A stretch of DNA of 64,000 nucleotides from an uncultured Clostridia bacterium (GCA_948875265.1 CAQRYF010000002.1:1-64000), one strand, 5' to 3'; positions 17,304 through 27,188 are shown, numbered from the stretch's first letter. The notes: generated from the sequence alone by a model not told the origin. Numbers and translations: made by a program.

Positions 17304-17741
17304 CTATTTTTCTAATATTATTGTTACAGGTCCATCATTTATTAAATCAATTTTCATATCTGCTCCAAAAACACCTTTTTCTACCTTAATATCATTTTTG
17401 TTACATTCTGAACAAAAATATTCATATAACTCATTTGCCATTTCTGGTTTTGCTGCATTTATAAAAGAAGGTCTATTTCCTTGAGAGCAGTCTGCATATA
17501 GGGTAAATTGAGATACAATTAAAAGCTCTCCTTTAATATCATTTAAAGCTAAATTCATTTTACCTTTTTCATCCTCAAACACTCTTAATTTACACAATTT
17601 TTTAACTAAATAGTCTGCTATTTCTTTTGTATCGTTATGTGTTATACCTAAAAAAACTAAAAATCCCTTTTGTATTTTTCCTACAACTTTATTATCAACT
17701 TCTACTTGTGCATTTTTTACTCTTTGTACTACTAATTTCAT
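17304..17741 (-). CDS. dtd: D-aminoacyl-tRNA deacylase
   Basis: A 145-residue protein of exactly the usual Dtd length. It removes D-amino acids (and Gly from tRNA-Ala) from mis-charged tRNAs. The catalytic-site motif SQFTLYA is at 77-83 and the chiral-proofreading Gly-Pro motif appears in NDGPVTI near the C-terminus. The N-terminus [16 protein letters not shown] is typical. It acts in the cytoplasm as a dimer. It probably has its own promoter, since a terminator lies just upstream. Confidence 0.95.
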   Translation of the reverse strand: MKLVVQRVKNAQVEVDNKVVGKIQKGFLVFLGITHNDTKEIADYLVKKLCKLRVFEDEKGKMNLALNDIKGELLIVSQFTLYADCSQGNRPSFINAAKPEMANELYEYFCSECNKNDIKVEKGVFGADMKIDLINDGPVTIILEK

Positions 17742-17771
17742 TTTTATCTACTCCTATATATTTAAACTTTC

Positions 17772-17807
17772 AAATAAATAGACGGAAATATCTCCGCCTA
17801 TTTATTT
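17772..17807 (-). terminator. Rho-independent terminator after the zinc-ribbon gene
   Basis: AAATAAATAG (17772-17781) pairs with CTATTTATTT (17798-17807), with inner CGGA/TCCG pairing, 5 bases past the stop codon of the gene at 17813. Confidence 0.7.
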
Positions 17808-17812
17808 TATTT

Positions 17813-18466
17813 CTAATCTTGTTTTTCTTCATCATTACTTTCTTCATTTTCCACATTAGACTCAATTTCTACAGTCTTTTCTAAATTGTCTATTTCTTCT
17901 TCAGTATCTAAGCTACTAACTTCAACATCTGATTCTACTTCTACAGTTTTTACTAAATCGCTTTTTTGATTATTATTTTCTTGCTTGTTATCTAAACTTT
18001 CTCTTAGTTCTTCTTCTACTATTATTTTCTCTTTTTCGTTATCTTCTTCTATTTCAGAATTTTCTAAATCTTCTAAAACTTCAACTTCCTTTGGTTGTTC
18101 ATCTACTTGTTTTTCTCCGCAATTAGGACAAAACTTCACTTCTTTTTCTATTTCAACATAACAATTAGGACATTGCTTTTTATCTTTTAAATCCAAACAT
18201 TGTTTTAACAAAGAATCTATTTCATCACTTAATACATCTATTTTTGTACAGCTTTCTTCAAGATCTTTTTCTATCGAAATATCTTCTTCTCTTATATGTT
18301 GTTCATATACTTTTTTACCAATCTCTTCATATATATCATTTATTTGAGATTTCAATTCAGTCATTTTCAATTTTAGCTTTGTTTCTTTTGCTATTTTACC
18401 TGTTTTATCTGCTGTTACTTTATATGCTTCTGAAGCTTTTCGGCCTAATTTATCAAAAAATTCCAT
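17813..18466 (-). CDS. Coiled-coil protein with a zinc ribbon
   Basis: A 217-residue cytoplasmic protein. Residues 1 to about 95 are helical (FFDKLGRKASEAYK onward, coiled coil). A zinc ribbon follows with two CPNC knuckles, CPNCYVEI and CPNCGEKQ (about 99-118). The last 95 residues are almost only Glu, Asp, Ser, Val and Asn, with an internal near-repeat (KTVEVESDVE, KTVEIESNVE). The form is common among clostridial zinc-ribbon proteins of unknown role. Its stop is followed by a terminator. Confidence 0.65.
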   Translation of the reverse strand: MEFFDKLGRKASEAYKVTADKTGKIAKETKLKLKMTELKSQINDIYEEIGKKVYEQHIREEDISIEKDLEESCTKIDVLSDEIDSLLKQCLDLKDKKQCPNCYVEIEKEVKFCPNCGEKQVDEQPKEVEVLEDLENSEIEEDNEKEKIIVEEELRESLDNKQENNNQKSDLVKTVEVESDVEVSSLDTEEEIDNLEKTVEIESNVENEESNDEEKQD

Positions 18467-18538
18467 TTTAACTACTTCCCTTCTTTTTTATGATAGATTT
18501 CATTCCTTTTATACTATTATAGGGTTTTATTCAAATTA

Positions 18539-19522
18539 TTATTCACTTTTTTTAGCTCTTGTCATTAAATTTTGAACAGCTTCTTGTGGATTAAGCTTTT
18601 CATAAATAACTTTATATACTGTTTCCACAATAGGCATATCAATTTTGTGTAATTTACAAAGTTCATATGCTACTTCAATGTTATCAATGCTTTCTATTAC
18701 CATTCCTACTTCTGTTTTAGTTTCTTCTAAAGATTTGCCTTGACCAATTAAAATACCTGCTTTTCTATTTCTACTGTGTTCACTAAGACATGTTACAACT
18801 AGATCTCCTAAACCACTTAATCCATAAAATGTATCTTTTTCTCCGCCTAATTCTACACCTAATCTTGACAATTCACCTAATCCTCTAGTAATTAAAGCTG
18901 CAAAAGTATTATCTCCCAAGCCTATTCCTGCAGCTACACCAGCACAAAATGCAATAATATTTTTTAAAGCTCCACCTAATTCCACACCTTTAACATCTCT
19001 TGAAGTATATACCCTCATATTATCATTCATTAAAGTTTCTTGAATTAATTCTAATATTTCATTATGTTCAGATGCAATAACTAAAACTGTTGGTATTCCT
19101 ATAGAAACTTCCTCCGCATGACTAGGTCCTGATAACACACCTATTTTAACATCTGGCAATTCTTCTTTTATAACTTCATCTAAAGTTTTTAAAGATTCTT
19201 TTTCAAATCCTTTTGAACATATTATAACTGGTTTATTATCTATATATTTTTTATATTGACTAAATATATTTCTTGTGAATTTTGAAGGTGTTACATGCAA
19301 TATAAAATCTACATCCTGTAGAACTTCTTCAAAATCTGTTGAACATATTATATTTTCTGGCAACTCTACATTTGGTAGGAATTTACATATTCTTTCATTA
19401 TTTATTAAATTCTTTTCTTCTTCCATAAAAGACCATATTTTTATATTATTTCCCATTTTAGCTAAATGTATTCCTAATGCTACTCCCCAGCTTCCACTTC
19501 CTATAATTGCAATATTTCTCAT
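18539..19522 (-). CDS. gpsA: Glycerol-3-phosphate dehydrogenase [NAD(P)+]
   Basis: A 327-residue enzyme that reduces dihydroxyacetone phosphate to sn-glycerol-3-phosphate for phospholipid synthesis. The NAD(P) motif GSGSWGVALG is at 7-16, GPSHAEEV follows near 140, the catalytic Lys is in GGALKNIIAF, and GLGDLVVTC is in the C-terminal substrate domain. Length is normal. It is the last gene of a der-plsY-gpsA run. GpsA makes the acceptor that PlsY acylates, so the neighbours form one pathway. Confidence 0.97.
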   Translation of the reverse strand: MRNIAIIGSGSWGVALGIHLAKMGNNIKIWSFMEEEKNLINNERICKFLPNVELPENIICSTDFEEVLQDVDFILHVTPSKFTRNIFSQYKKYIDNKPVIICSKGFEKESLKTLDEVIKEELPDVKIGVLSGPSHAEEVSIGIPTVLVIASEHNEILELIQETLMNDNMRVYTSRDVKGVELGGALKNIIAFCAGVAAGIGLGDNTFAALITRGLGELSRLGVELGGEKDTFYGLSGLGDLVVTCLSEHSRNRKAGILIGQGKSLEETKTEVGMVIESIDNIEVAYELCKLHKIDMPIVETVYKVIYEKLNPQEAVQNLMTRAKKSE

Positions 19523-19578
19523 CTTTTTATTTACTCCTTTGTTTTATAAATGTAATTATATAAATCACAACTATTATA

Positions 19579-20224
19579 CTACTTATTTTTTAAGCTTAAT
19601 TTATTTTCTGTTCCATTTAACATTCTTTTTATATTTTCTCTATGGTTAAATAATACTATAACAGCTAAGATTAAACTGTACACAAAATATACCGTACCTT
19701 TTTTTCCTTCTGTTAATACTGTATAATTTTGATTTATAAATAATGTTAAAACTGGAAATAATACAGCAGCACCACAAGAACCTAAAGATACCATCCTTGT
19801 TAATATCATTAATACTAAAGCAAACACTAAACAAATCAATCCAATCTGCCAATTACTCATAAGTAATACTCCAAGTGATGTTGCAACACCTTTTCCACCT
19901 TTAAAACCAAAAAATATTGGAAATGTGTGTCCGTAATACAACTGCAATTCCAGCTATTTGAACTAATAATTCTTTATTCATATTAGACATCATGTTTCCT
20001 AATAACATCGCAACAACAATACATATAACACCTTTTAAAATATCATAAACCAAAGTCAATGCCGCTGCCTTTTTTCCTACACTACGAAGCATATTTGTAC
20101 TTCCCGCATTTCCACTACCTTTTTCCCTTACATCAAATCCAGCCATCTTCTTACTCAATATAACCGAAAAATTCACACTTCCTATACTATACGCAATAAT
20201 CGCCATTATTATATATATAGCCAT
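19579..20224 (-). CDS. plsY: Acyl-phosphate:glycerol-3-phosphate acyltransferase, interrupted by an in-frame CGG (+1 shift needed)
   Basis: PlsY transfers acyl groups from acyl-phosphate to glycerol-3-phosphate, the first step of phospholipid synthesis in most Firmicutes and normally essential. The full product is about 214 residues with several membrane segments. Motif 1 is GSGNAGSTNMLR (near 37-48), motif 2 is HTFPIFFGFKGGKGVAT, and motif 3 is near FNHRENIKR. The zero frame stops 10 codons after CGG (19933-19931). Skipping the C gives GGA and continues through the active-site loop. The Gly before HTFP is highly conserved in PlsY. Motifs 2 and 3 both lie past the shift, so an active enzyme needs it. 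Confidence 0.85.
19931..19933 (-). other. CGG +1 recoding site 2 (plsY)
   Basis: In-frame TTA CGG ACA. Reading TTA, skipping C, then GGA CAC gives Leu-Gly-His, the conserved PlsY sequence. Zero-frame reading gives Arg-Thr-His and an early stop. Confidence 0.75.
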
Positions 20225-20238
20225 CCTTATCTCCTCTC

Positions 20239-20323
20239 AGTTGTCAAACGTTCCGGGTTTATTTGGCAACTTTATATTTTTTTATTTATTAGTTGCCAAA
20301 TAAACCCGGAACGTTTGACAACT
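20239..20323. repeat. 33-bp perfect inverted repeat between plsY and der
   Basis: Arms 20239-20271 and 20291-20323 are perfect reverse complements over 33 bases and surround a 19-base A/T-only loop. The arms include AACGTTCCGGGTTT, unusually GC-rich for this chromosome. The distal end overlaps the der stop codon (20322-20324). It is far longer than a normal terminator and lies within an operon-like gene run, so it is probably a MITE- or REP-like mobile palindrome. Confidence 0.85.
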
Positions 20324-21656
20324 AATTTCTAATATTTTTTTCATTCTTTTCTCTTACTATAATTCTAACTGGTGTACCTTCTAACCCAAATTCTTTTCTT
20401 ATTTGATTTACTAAATATCTCTCATAAGAAAAGTGAAATAGCTCTTTACTATTTACAAATATTACAAATGTTGGTGGTTTTGTAGATGCTTGTGTTCCAT
20501 AGAATATCTTTAACCTTTTTCCTTTATCTGTTGGTGGTTGTACTATTGCTATTGCTTCATTTATTACTTGATTTAGTAGAGATGTTGATATTCTTAACGA
20601 ATTTTGCTCAGCTACATGATTTATTAAATCAAATAATTTGTGTACCCTTTGACCTGTTTTTGCTGATATAAATATAATTGGTGCATATGATAAATATTTT
20701 AATTTTTCATAAATTTCTTTTTTATATTTTTCTAATGTTCCTGTTTCTTTTTCATAAGCATCCCATTTATTTACTACAATTATAACACCTTTACCTGCTT
20801 CATGTGCTTCTCCTGCTATTTTAGCATCTTGGTCTGTTACACCTTCTAATGCATCTATCATCATTAAGCATACATCTGCTCTTTCTATTGCTAATAATGT
20901 TCTCATTATACTAAATTTTTCTATAGATTCTTTTACTTTACTTTTTCTTCTTACTCCTGCTGTATCAATTAACACATATTTACCTTTTTCATTTTCAAAT
21001 TCTGTATCTATAGCATCACGAGTTGTTCCTGCAATATTACTTACAATTGCTCTATTTTCCCCTAATATATTATTTATTAAGGATGATTTGCCTACATTTG
21101 GTTTTCCTATTACTGCCACTTTTATAATATTTTCATCATCCTCATTTTCTGCCTTTTCTGGGAAGTTTTCATATATTTTATCAAGAACATCTCCAATTCC
21201 TATTGCATTTGTTGCTGATATTGGATATGGTTCTCCAATTCCTAAATTATAAAATTCATATGCATCTTGTCTATCTTTATCAAAGTTATCTGCTTTATTA
21301 CATACTAATACAATAGGCTTTCCAGATTTCTTTAACATCAATGCAATTTCTTTATCTGCTGCTGTTATACCTTGTCTAATGTCTGTTAAAAATATTATAA
21401 CATCAGCCATTGTAATTGCTAAGTTTGCTTGTTCTCTCATTTGAGATAATATTATATCTTCTGAGTCTGGCTCTATTCCCCCTGTATCTACTAATGTAAA
21501 ATTTCTCCCTCTCCAATTTGTTTCTGCATATACTCTATCTCTTGTGACACCTGGCGTGTCTTGTACTATTGATATTCTACTTCCTACTAAGTAATTGAAA
21601 AATGTTGATTTACCTACATTTGGCTTTCCAATTATTGCTACTATTGGTTTTGACAT
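20322..21656 (-). CDS. der: Ribosome biogenesis GTPase Der (EngA)
   Basis: A 444-residue tandem GTPase required for 50S subunit assembly. The first G domain has GKPNVGKST (near 9-17), DTPG and NKAD. The second has GKPNVGKSS (near 182), DTAGVRRK and NKWD. The C-terminal KH-like domain follows (residues about 350-440). Length and domain order are as usual for Der. It is the first gene of the der-plsY-gpsA run, and its TAG touches the large palindrome. Confidence 0.97.
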   Translation of the reverse strand: MSKPIVAIIGKPNVGKSTFFNYLVGSRISIVQDTPGVTRDRVYAETNWRGRNFTLVDTGGIEPDSEDIILSQMREQANLAITMADVIIFLTDIRQGITAADKEIALMLKKSGKPIVLVCNKADNFDKDRQDAYEFYNLGIGEPYPISATNAIGIGDVLDKIYENFPEKAENEDDENIIKVAVIGKPNVGKSSLINNILGENRAIVSNIAGTTRDAIDTEFENEKGKYVLIDTAGVRRKSKVKESIEKFSIMRTLLAIERADVCLMMIDALEGVTDQDAKIAGEAHEAGKGVIIVVNKWDAYEKETGTLEKYKKEIYEKLKYLSYAPIIFISAKTGQRVHKLFDLINHVAEQNSLRISTSLLNQVINEAIAIVQPPTDKGKRLKIFYGTQASTKPPTFVIFVNSKELFHFSYERYLVNQIRKEFGLEGTPVRIIVREKNEKNIRN

Positions 21657-21795
21657 TGTATTTTCCTTACCTTTCCTTTTTTAATAGCTATAGTATATCA
21701 TATTTAACATTAAAATAACAAGATTTTTGTTAAATTTTGATTTTCTGATTGATTCTAAATACAAATGTACATTATTATGCTTTTTTTAATTGCAC

Positions 21796-21837
21796 AAAAA
21801 AAGTTGAGGCAGAAAATCATACCATTCCTCCTCAACT
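21796..21837 (-). terminator. Rho-independent terminator of pyk
   Basis: AAGTTGAGG (21801-21809) pairs with CCTCAAC (21830-21836) on the far side of a 20-base loop. On the minus strand the stem runs directly into seven T. Confidence 0.75.
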
Positions 21838-21856
21838 ATCAACTTTTACTTGTTAA

Positions 21857-23299
21857 CTATATTCTTACAAGTCCGCCTATTACCTTATTTTCAGTATCAT
21901 TATTTAAGTACTTAGCTCCTCCTGATAATACTACTAAATCTCCAGTTTCTAATATTCCTTCTGCTTTCAATTTATCAATTCCCTTTGTTATTGTATCATC
22001 TATTGATTTTTCATCCTTACATAATACTGGATAAACATTAAATGATACCGCTAATTGATTATATGTCTTTTCATCATCTGTTATAGCAAATATAGGACAA
22101 CCTGCACCTAATCCAGCTAGTTTTCTTATAGTATCACCTTTATGTGTATATGCTACAATTGCATTAGCTTCTGTATGTTCTGCAGTTACACAAGTTGTAT
22201 AAGTTATTGCTTTATCTAAACTATCAAGATTATGCTTAATACATTTTTTGTTAAATCTTTTCCAGTATTTTATTGATCCTTCAATAGCTTTTGATATTTT
22301 ATCCATTGCTTCAACACACTCTACTGGATATTTACCCATCGCACATTCTCCAGATAACATTATTGCCCCAGTTATATCATAAACAGCATTAGCAACATCA
22401 CTTACTTCAGCTCTTGTTGGTCTTGGATTTTGTGTCATTGATTCCAACATTTGAGTAGCTGTTATAACTGGTTTTCCAACTTCATTACATCTTTTTATAA
22501 AATGCTTTTGAACTATTGGAACTTGTTCCATTGGTATTTCAACTCCCATATCTCCTCTAGCTACCATAATACCATCTGATAATTCTAAAATTTCTTCAAA
22601 GTTATCAATACCTTCTTGATTTTCTATTTTAGAAATAATTTTTACTCTTTCACCATTATTTTCATCTAATAATTTTCTTAAAGCCATAACATCTGATGCT
22701 TTTCTTACGAAAGATGCAGCAACATAATCAAATCCTCTTTTAATCCCCTCAGTTATATCATCTATATCTTTTTGTGTTAAAGCTGGTAAGTCAACTTTAA
22801 CTCCAGGTACATTCATTGTTTTTCTGCTTCCTAATTTTGCTGTATTCACTGCTTTACATACTATATCTTTTCCTTTTATCTCTATTATTTCAAATTCTAA
22901 TGCTCCATCATCTACTAATAATGTTCCACCAACTGAAACATCTTTATATAATTCTTTATAACTTACTGATGTTTTTGTGTTGTTTCCAACTATATCTTCA
23001 TTTACAAATGTAAATGTTTGTCCTTCTTCTATTACAACTTTTTCATTCCCTGTTTCTAATAATCCTGTTCTAATTTCTGGCCCTTTTGTATCTAAAAGTA
23101 AAGCAACTGGTTTTTTTAAATCTTTTCTTACTTTTTTAATTGTTTCAATTTTTTCTCCATTTTCTTCATATCCACCATGAGAAAAGTTAATTCTCGTAAC
23201 ATTTAATCCTGCATTTACTAATTTTATCAACATTTCTTCACTTTGACTTGCAGGTCCTATTGTTCCTACTATTTTTGTTTTTCTTAAATTTGCTTTCAT
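21857..23299 (-). CDS. pyk: Pyruvate kinase
   Basis: A 480-residue pyruvate kinase, converting phosphoenolpyruvate and ADP to pyruvate and ATP. It opens with RKTKIVGTIGPASQS and has the K/Mg site in DTKGPEIRTG, IISKIENQEG (catalytic Lys), MVARGDMGVEIP, and TATQMLESM. The C-terminal allosteric domain is present, but the extra PEP-utilising domain of some Bacillus enzymes is absent. GGAGG precedes the ATG. It forms a single-gene unit with its own terminator. Confidence 0.97.
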   Translation of the reverse strand: MKANLRKTKIVGTIGPASQSEEMLIKLVNAGLNVTRINFSHGGYEENGEKIETIKKVRKDLKKPVALLLDTKGPEIRTGLLETGNEKVVIEEGQTFTFVNEDIVGNNTKTSVSYKELYKDVSVGGTLLVDDGALEFEIIEIKGKDIVCKAVNTAKLGSRKTMNVPGVKVDLPALTQKDIDDITEGIKRGFDYVAASFVRKASDVMALRKLLDENNGERVKIISKIENQEGIDNFEEILELSDGIMVARGDMGVEIPMEQVPIVQKHFIKRCNEVGKPVITATQMLESMTQNPRPTRAEVSDVANAVYDITGAIMLSGECAMGKYPVECVEAMDKISKAIEGSIKYWKRFNKKCIKHNLDSLDKAITYTTCVTAEHTEANAIVAYTHKGDTIRKLAGLGAGCPIFAITDDEKTYNQLAVSFNVYPVLCKDEKSIDDTITKGIDKLKAEGILETGDLVVLSGGAKYLNNDTENKVIGGLVRI

Positions 23300-23398
23300 T
23301 TTTTTATTCCTCCTTAATTTAAAAACCGAAATTTATTATAACACAAATTATTTACAAAATTCAACATTTTTATCATATTTTTTTAATTTTATTGCTAC

Positions 23399-23433
23399 AG
23401 TGTCCTATTGGGGACGTTTCCTAATAGGACACT
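23399..23433. repeat. 31-bp REP-like element, copy A
   Basis: The 31-bp core (23401-23431) starts TGTCCTATTGGGGACGTTTC and ends AATAGGACA. Flanking bases extend the outer arms to 11 bp (23399-23409, 23423-23433), and the inside also pairs, giving a near-complete 16-bp hairpin with a 3-base loop. Same orientation as copy C1 at 50935. It lies 25 bases past the thioesterase stop codon. Confidence 0.85.
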
Positions 23434-23458
23434 TCAAACAAAAATCCATGTATATTGC

Positions 23459-24181
23459 TTATTTCAATGTTATAATAGCATGTATAATTTTTTCATCTTG
23501 GCTCTTAATTACTATTATATGTTCATTTTTAATTTTTGCATATTTACATACTACAGTTTCACCTAATTTTATTTCTTTTTTATAAGTTATTCTAACATTA
23601 TCAAAAGGCCTTTGATTATATATTTCTTCTGGTAGTGCTTCATAGGCTAAATCTAAATAATATAAATTATGCATATGTTTATTTATGTCTATATCTCTTC
23701 GTAATACTGTATAAGTAATGCTAGAACTATATTCCTCTGGCTCTTTTATTTTATCCAATTCTCTTTTAGAAAATACATCTTTTTCCTCTAATTTATAACT
23801 ATTTACCATTTCTTCTGTTAATCTTGTCATTTTTCTGCTTCTAATATCTATTAAAGCCCATTTAGATGTTGCAATTGCACATAAATTGTTATTTTCATCA
23901 TAAATTTCAAAATCACGGTAGGTAAAAAATTTATTCATTCCTTTCCCCCATGTGTTAATATTTAGAACTCCTCCATATTTAGGTCTGTTTATAACTTCTA
24001 ATTTCCAATCTAATAGAATCCATCCAACATTTGTCTTTTCAGTATCATTAGCTCCATATCCTGCCATATCAGAATGATATGCACCTATATTTTCTAAAAA
24101 CTCTAATAAAGCTCTATTTTTTATTTTATTACCTTTTCCAACATCCTTTAATCCTGGTCTAAACTTTTCTTTGTAAATCAT
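23459..24181 (-). CDS. Acyl-ACP thioesterase
   Basis: A 240-residue protein of the acyl-ACP thioesterase family with two hot-dog halves. It begins YKEKFRPGLKDVGKGNKI and has the first-domain helix near ALLEFLENIGAYH, LLDWKLEVINRP, and SKWALIDIRSRKM. The second half has DINKHMHNLYYLDLA, matching the conserved DxNxHVNNxxY active-site region. It would release free fatty acids from acyl-ACP. Bounded by REP-like elements on both sides. No fatty acid genes adjoin it. Confidence 0.85.
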   Translation of the reverse strand: MIYKEKFRPGLKDVGKGNKIKNRALLEFLENIGAYHSDMAGYGANDTEKTNVGWILLDWKLEVINRPKYGGVLNINTWGKGMNKFFTYRDFEIYDENNNLCAIATSKWALIDIRSRKMTRLTEEMVNSYKLEEKDVFSKRELDKIKEPEEYSSSITYTVLRRDIDINKHMHNLYYLDLAYEALPEEIYNQRPFDNVRITYKKEIKLGETVVCKYAKIKNEHIIVIKSQDEKIIHAIITLK

Positions 24182-24336
24182 TTTTGTTTTTTGCCTCCTA
24201 ATTTATTATATCTATTATTATTTTTATATCTTATTAAATTATTTTTACTTTGTCAACAAAAATAAGCATCAGCATATACACCAATACTTATTTTCATTTA
24301 TTCTAAGATATTACAGGACAAATGGTACAACAAAAA

Positions 24337-24367
24337 TGTCCCAAACAGAAACGTCCCCAATAGGACA
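24337..24367. repeat. 31-bp REP-like element, copy B
   Basis: This 31-mer is the exact reverse complement of copy C1 (50935-50965). Outer AATGTCC/GGACATT arms pair. It ends directly at the pgi stop codon (TAA, 24370-24368). Nothing else is seen in the 24182-24336 spacer. Confidence 0.85.
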
Positions 24368-25675
24368 TTAATATCCTGGCTTTTTTAATAATTTAAACAT
24401 GTTTTTCTTGTATTCTTCTACTCCTGGTTGATTAAATGGATTTACTCCTAATATCATTCCAGATACAGCACATGCTTTTTCAAAGAAATATATTAATTGT
24501 CCTATGTTTATTTCGTCTAATCTATCCATTGTAATTACGATATTTGGAACGTCTCCTGATACATGCGCTTTTATTGTTCCTTCCATCGCTTTTTTATTTA
24601 CGTAATCTAATCCTTTTCCTGCTAAATAATTTAGTCCATCTAAGTCATCATCATCTGAATTGATTGTAATATCTGTGCTTGGGTTTTCTATTGTTATTAC
24701 TGTTTCAAATAAATTTCTTCTTCCTTCTTGTATATATTGTCCCATTGAATGAAGATCTGTTGTAAAGTCTACTCCTGCTGGAAATATTCCTTTTTGGTCT
24801 TTTCCTTCGCTTTCTCCAAATAATTGCTTCCACCATTCTGTGAAATAGTGCATTTTAGGTTCGTAATTTACTAATATTTCTGTATTTTTATATAATTTGT
24901 ACAATATATTTCTTGCCACAGCATATTTATAACATTCATTATATTTTAGATTAGAATCATCATATCTTTCTTGTGCTATTCTTGCACCTTCCATTAATTT
25001 ATCAATATCGATTCCCGCAGTAGCAATTGGAAGTAAGCCTACTGCTGTTAATACAGAATATCTTCCACCTACATTATCCGGAACAACGAATTGTTCATAT
25101 CCTTCATTATCAGCAAGTGTTTTTAATGCTCCTTTTTCTTTATCTGTTGTTGCATATATTCTGCTTCTTGCTTCATCTATTCCATATTTATTTTCTAACA
25201 TTTCTCTAAATATTCTAAATGCAACTGCTGGTTCTGTTGTTGTACCTGATTTTGATATTACATTTACTGAGAAATCTTTATTACCTATATATTCAATTAA
25301 TTCATTGATATAATTAGGACTTAGATTGTTTCCAACATATAATATTTGAGGAAATTTTCTCTGTTTATCTGGTAACATATTATAAAAAGAACTTGTTAAA
25401 GACTCTATAACAGCTCTTGCTCCTAAATATGACCCTCCAATTCCAATTACAACTAAAATATCTGATTCTTTTCTTATTTTTTTAGCAGCTTTCTTTATTC
25501 TAGCAAATTCTTTTTTATCATAATTTTTTGGCAGCTCTATCCAACCCACAAAATCCTTTTTATCATTTGCTCTTCTATGCAAATCTTTATGAATTATCTC
25601 AACTTGTTCTTTATATTCTAGAATACTTTTTTGAGTGATTCCACTATTTTTTAAGTTTAAACTAATATCTGCCAT
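24368..25675 (-). CDS. pgi: Glucose-6-phosphate isomerase
   Basis: A 435-residue phosphoglucose isomerase interconverting glucose-6-phosphate and fructose-6-phosphate. Seen are [15 protein letters not shown] near 75-90, the sugar-phosphate loop [12 protein letters not shown], the ring-opening/catalytic region [15 protein letters not shown], and [10 protein letters not shown]. The last 40 residues hold the conserved [12 protein letters not shown] at 25675 is preferred to one two codons upstream because AGAGGT is placed for it. Length matches the short Firmicutes form. Confidence 0.97.
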   Translation of the reverse strand: MADISLNLKNSGITQKSILEYKEQVEIIHKDLHRRANDKKDFVGWIELPKNYDKKEFARIKKAAKKIRKESDILVVIGIGGSYLGARAVIESLTSSFYNMLPDKQRKFPQILYVGNNLSPNYINELIEYIGNKDFSVNVISKSGTTTEPAVAFRIFREMLENKYGIDEARSRIYATTDKEKGALKTLADNEGYEQFVVPDNVGGRYSVLTAVGLLPIATAGIDIDKLMEGARIAQERYDDSNLKYNECYKYAVARNILYKLYKNTEILVNYEPKMHYFTEWWKQLFGESEGKDQKGIFPAGVDFTTDLHSMGQYIQEGRRNLFETVITIENPSTDITINSDDDDLDGLNYLAGKGLDYVNKKAMEGTIKAHVSGDVPNIVITMDRLDEINIGQLIYFFEKACAVSGMILGVNPFNQPGVEEYKKNMFKLLKKPGY

Positions 25676-25822
25676 ATACATACCTCTTTTCTTATCATTT
25701 TTCTATGGTCATTATATAAAACTTCTTATTTTATTTCAAGTAAAATTCAAAATAAAACAAATAAATATTTCTCTTAATTAAAACTCACCTAAATCCACTT
25801 TTTCTGACAAAATACGACATAA

Positions 25823-25860
25823 AAATGAGACAAATTGGGACTGTCCCAAGTGTCTCATTT
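25823..25860. repeat. Hairpin overlapping the spoIIP stop codon
   Basis: Outer arms AAATGAGACA / TGTCTCATTT (25823-25832, 25851-25860) and inner arms TTGGGAC / GTCCCAA (25835-25841, 25843-25849) form an almost complete 17-bp stem. The spoIIP TGA (25857-25855) is inside it. Its TTGGGACA-like core recalls the 31-bp family, but it is a different sequence. Confidence 0.75.
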
Positions 25861-27033
25861 CATTACTTCATCCATTACTTTTGCTAAATATTTCATACTT
25901 GTTAAACATTGCTCTAGGGTGTTTCCAGTGGCTCCTACTTCTATTATATTTGCATATTTTCCTGTATGCTGATTATATCTTGAATTTGTTAACATTATTG
26001 GTTTAAATAAGCCTGGATACATTTCTTCTGCTTTTTCTTGCACTTTAATTGCAAATTTTAAATTTTGATTCCAATTTGGATGCCAAAGTCCTCCACCATT
26101 TGTTCCTATTACAAACATTATTTGTGCTGCAATATCATTTTCTCCGATTTTTACACTTGGTGCATAATCAGATCTAGATCCTATTGCATCTCTATGTAAA
26201 TCTATTATTATATCTGCTTGATTGGTTTTTAATATATTTTCTACTGTTGCAAGTGAACGTGTATATGAGCCATTATATGAAGGATAGTCATGATAATTAG
26301 TATTATGTATTACATTTCTATTATATTGTTTTAATTGATTTTCTAATTCTGTTCCTACTCTTGTTACTGTAAAATTCAAATCTGTTGTTCTAAAAGTTCC
26401 TGTTGGTGTATATGAGTAATTTTGACTTGAAGTATAGCTTTCACAACTATGTGTATGGAATATTAATACATTTTTATTTTCTATTGTTATATTTGGTGTC
26501 ATCATTTCTTCTGTTAGTTGATAGTTTGTTTGATTTTTTATTTTGACTTTTCCATATTGTACATTGTAATTTTCTGATATTGGATTATTTGTTACTACTT
26601 GAGTAGTAAGTCCTGTTTCAGCAACTGTTACTTGTTCTTCTTTATTTTCTTGTTGAGTTTTTGACGTGGTTGCCTGATTTTTTGCAAGTTCTATATTTTT
26701 TTCTTCTATTTTCTCTATTCCTTTTATAGAACTTAATTGTGATTTTAATATTCCTTCTAAAAAGTCTTGATTTTTTGGTATATCATCTTCTTTAGCAATA
26801 TCATTATATTCTTTATTTAAATCTGCTACTACTGGCATTGTATGCTCTATACAATTTAACATACTATTTTGTGATAATGTTCTTACACCACTTTTTACTT
26901 CTTGTACTATTTTTTCTTCTTTTGTATCTTTATTAAAATTTCTGCTTATTAATACTACCATTAGAACTGTGATTATTATCCCAATAAAATATTTTATTAT
27001 ATCTCTCATTTTTAATACTGCGACATTAAACAT
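25855..27033 (-). CDS. spoIIP: SpoIIP-type stage II sporulation hydrolase
   Basis: A 392-residue protein with an N-terminal membrane anchor (about 9-28), a variable linker, and a C-terminal amidase/endopeptidase domain of the SpoIIP family. Recognisable are VLIFHTHSCESY, NYHDYPSYNGSYTRSLATVENIL, DLHRDAIG, GTNGGGLWHPNWNQNL, and a final GATGNTLEQC. SpoIIP acts with SpoIID and SpoIIM to degrade septal peptidoglycan during engulfment. Its presence suggests the organism, or a recent ancestor, forms endospores. AAGGAG precedes the ATG. Confidence 0.88.
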   Translation of the reverse strand: MFNVAVLKMRDIIKYFIGIIITVLMVVLISRNFNKDTKEEKIVQEVKSGVRTLSQNSMLNCIEHTMPVVADLNKEYNDIAKEDDIPKNQDFLEGILKSQLSSIKGIEKIEEKNIELAKNQATTSKTQQENKEEQVTVAETGLTTQVVTNNPISENYNVQYGKVKIKNQTNYQLTEEMMTPNITIENKNVLIFHTHSCESYTSSQNYSYTPTGTFRTTDLNFTVTRVGTELENQLKQYNRNVIHNTNYHDYPSYNGSYTRSLATVENILKTNQADIIIDLHRDAIGSRSDYAPSVKIGENDIAAQIMFVIGTNGGGLWHPNWNQNLKFAIKVQEKAEEMYPGLFKPIMLTNSRYNQHTGKYANIIEVGATGNTLEQCLTSMKYLAKVMDEVMK

Positions 27034-27134
27034 ATTTTTCTCCTTGTCCTAAGTCTCTTATATCTATATATATTCAATATGTTTAAATTTTATTACTAAT
27101 ATTTTATTGTATTTAGATTCCATACTATTATATT

Positions 27135-27164
27135 AAAAAAGATTCAGTGTTTATGCTGAACCTT
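27135..27164 (-). terminator. Rho-independent terminator of the small membrane protein gene
   Basis: GATTCAG (27141-27147) pairs with CTGAACC (27156-27162), including one G-U pair in the RNA. Six T follow on the minus strand. Confidence 0.7.
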
Positions 27165-27188
27165 TAATTTTCTCTTCTTATTATGTTT

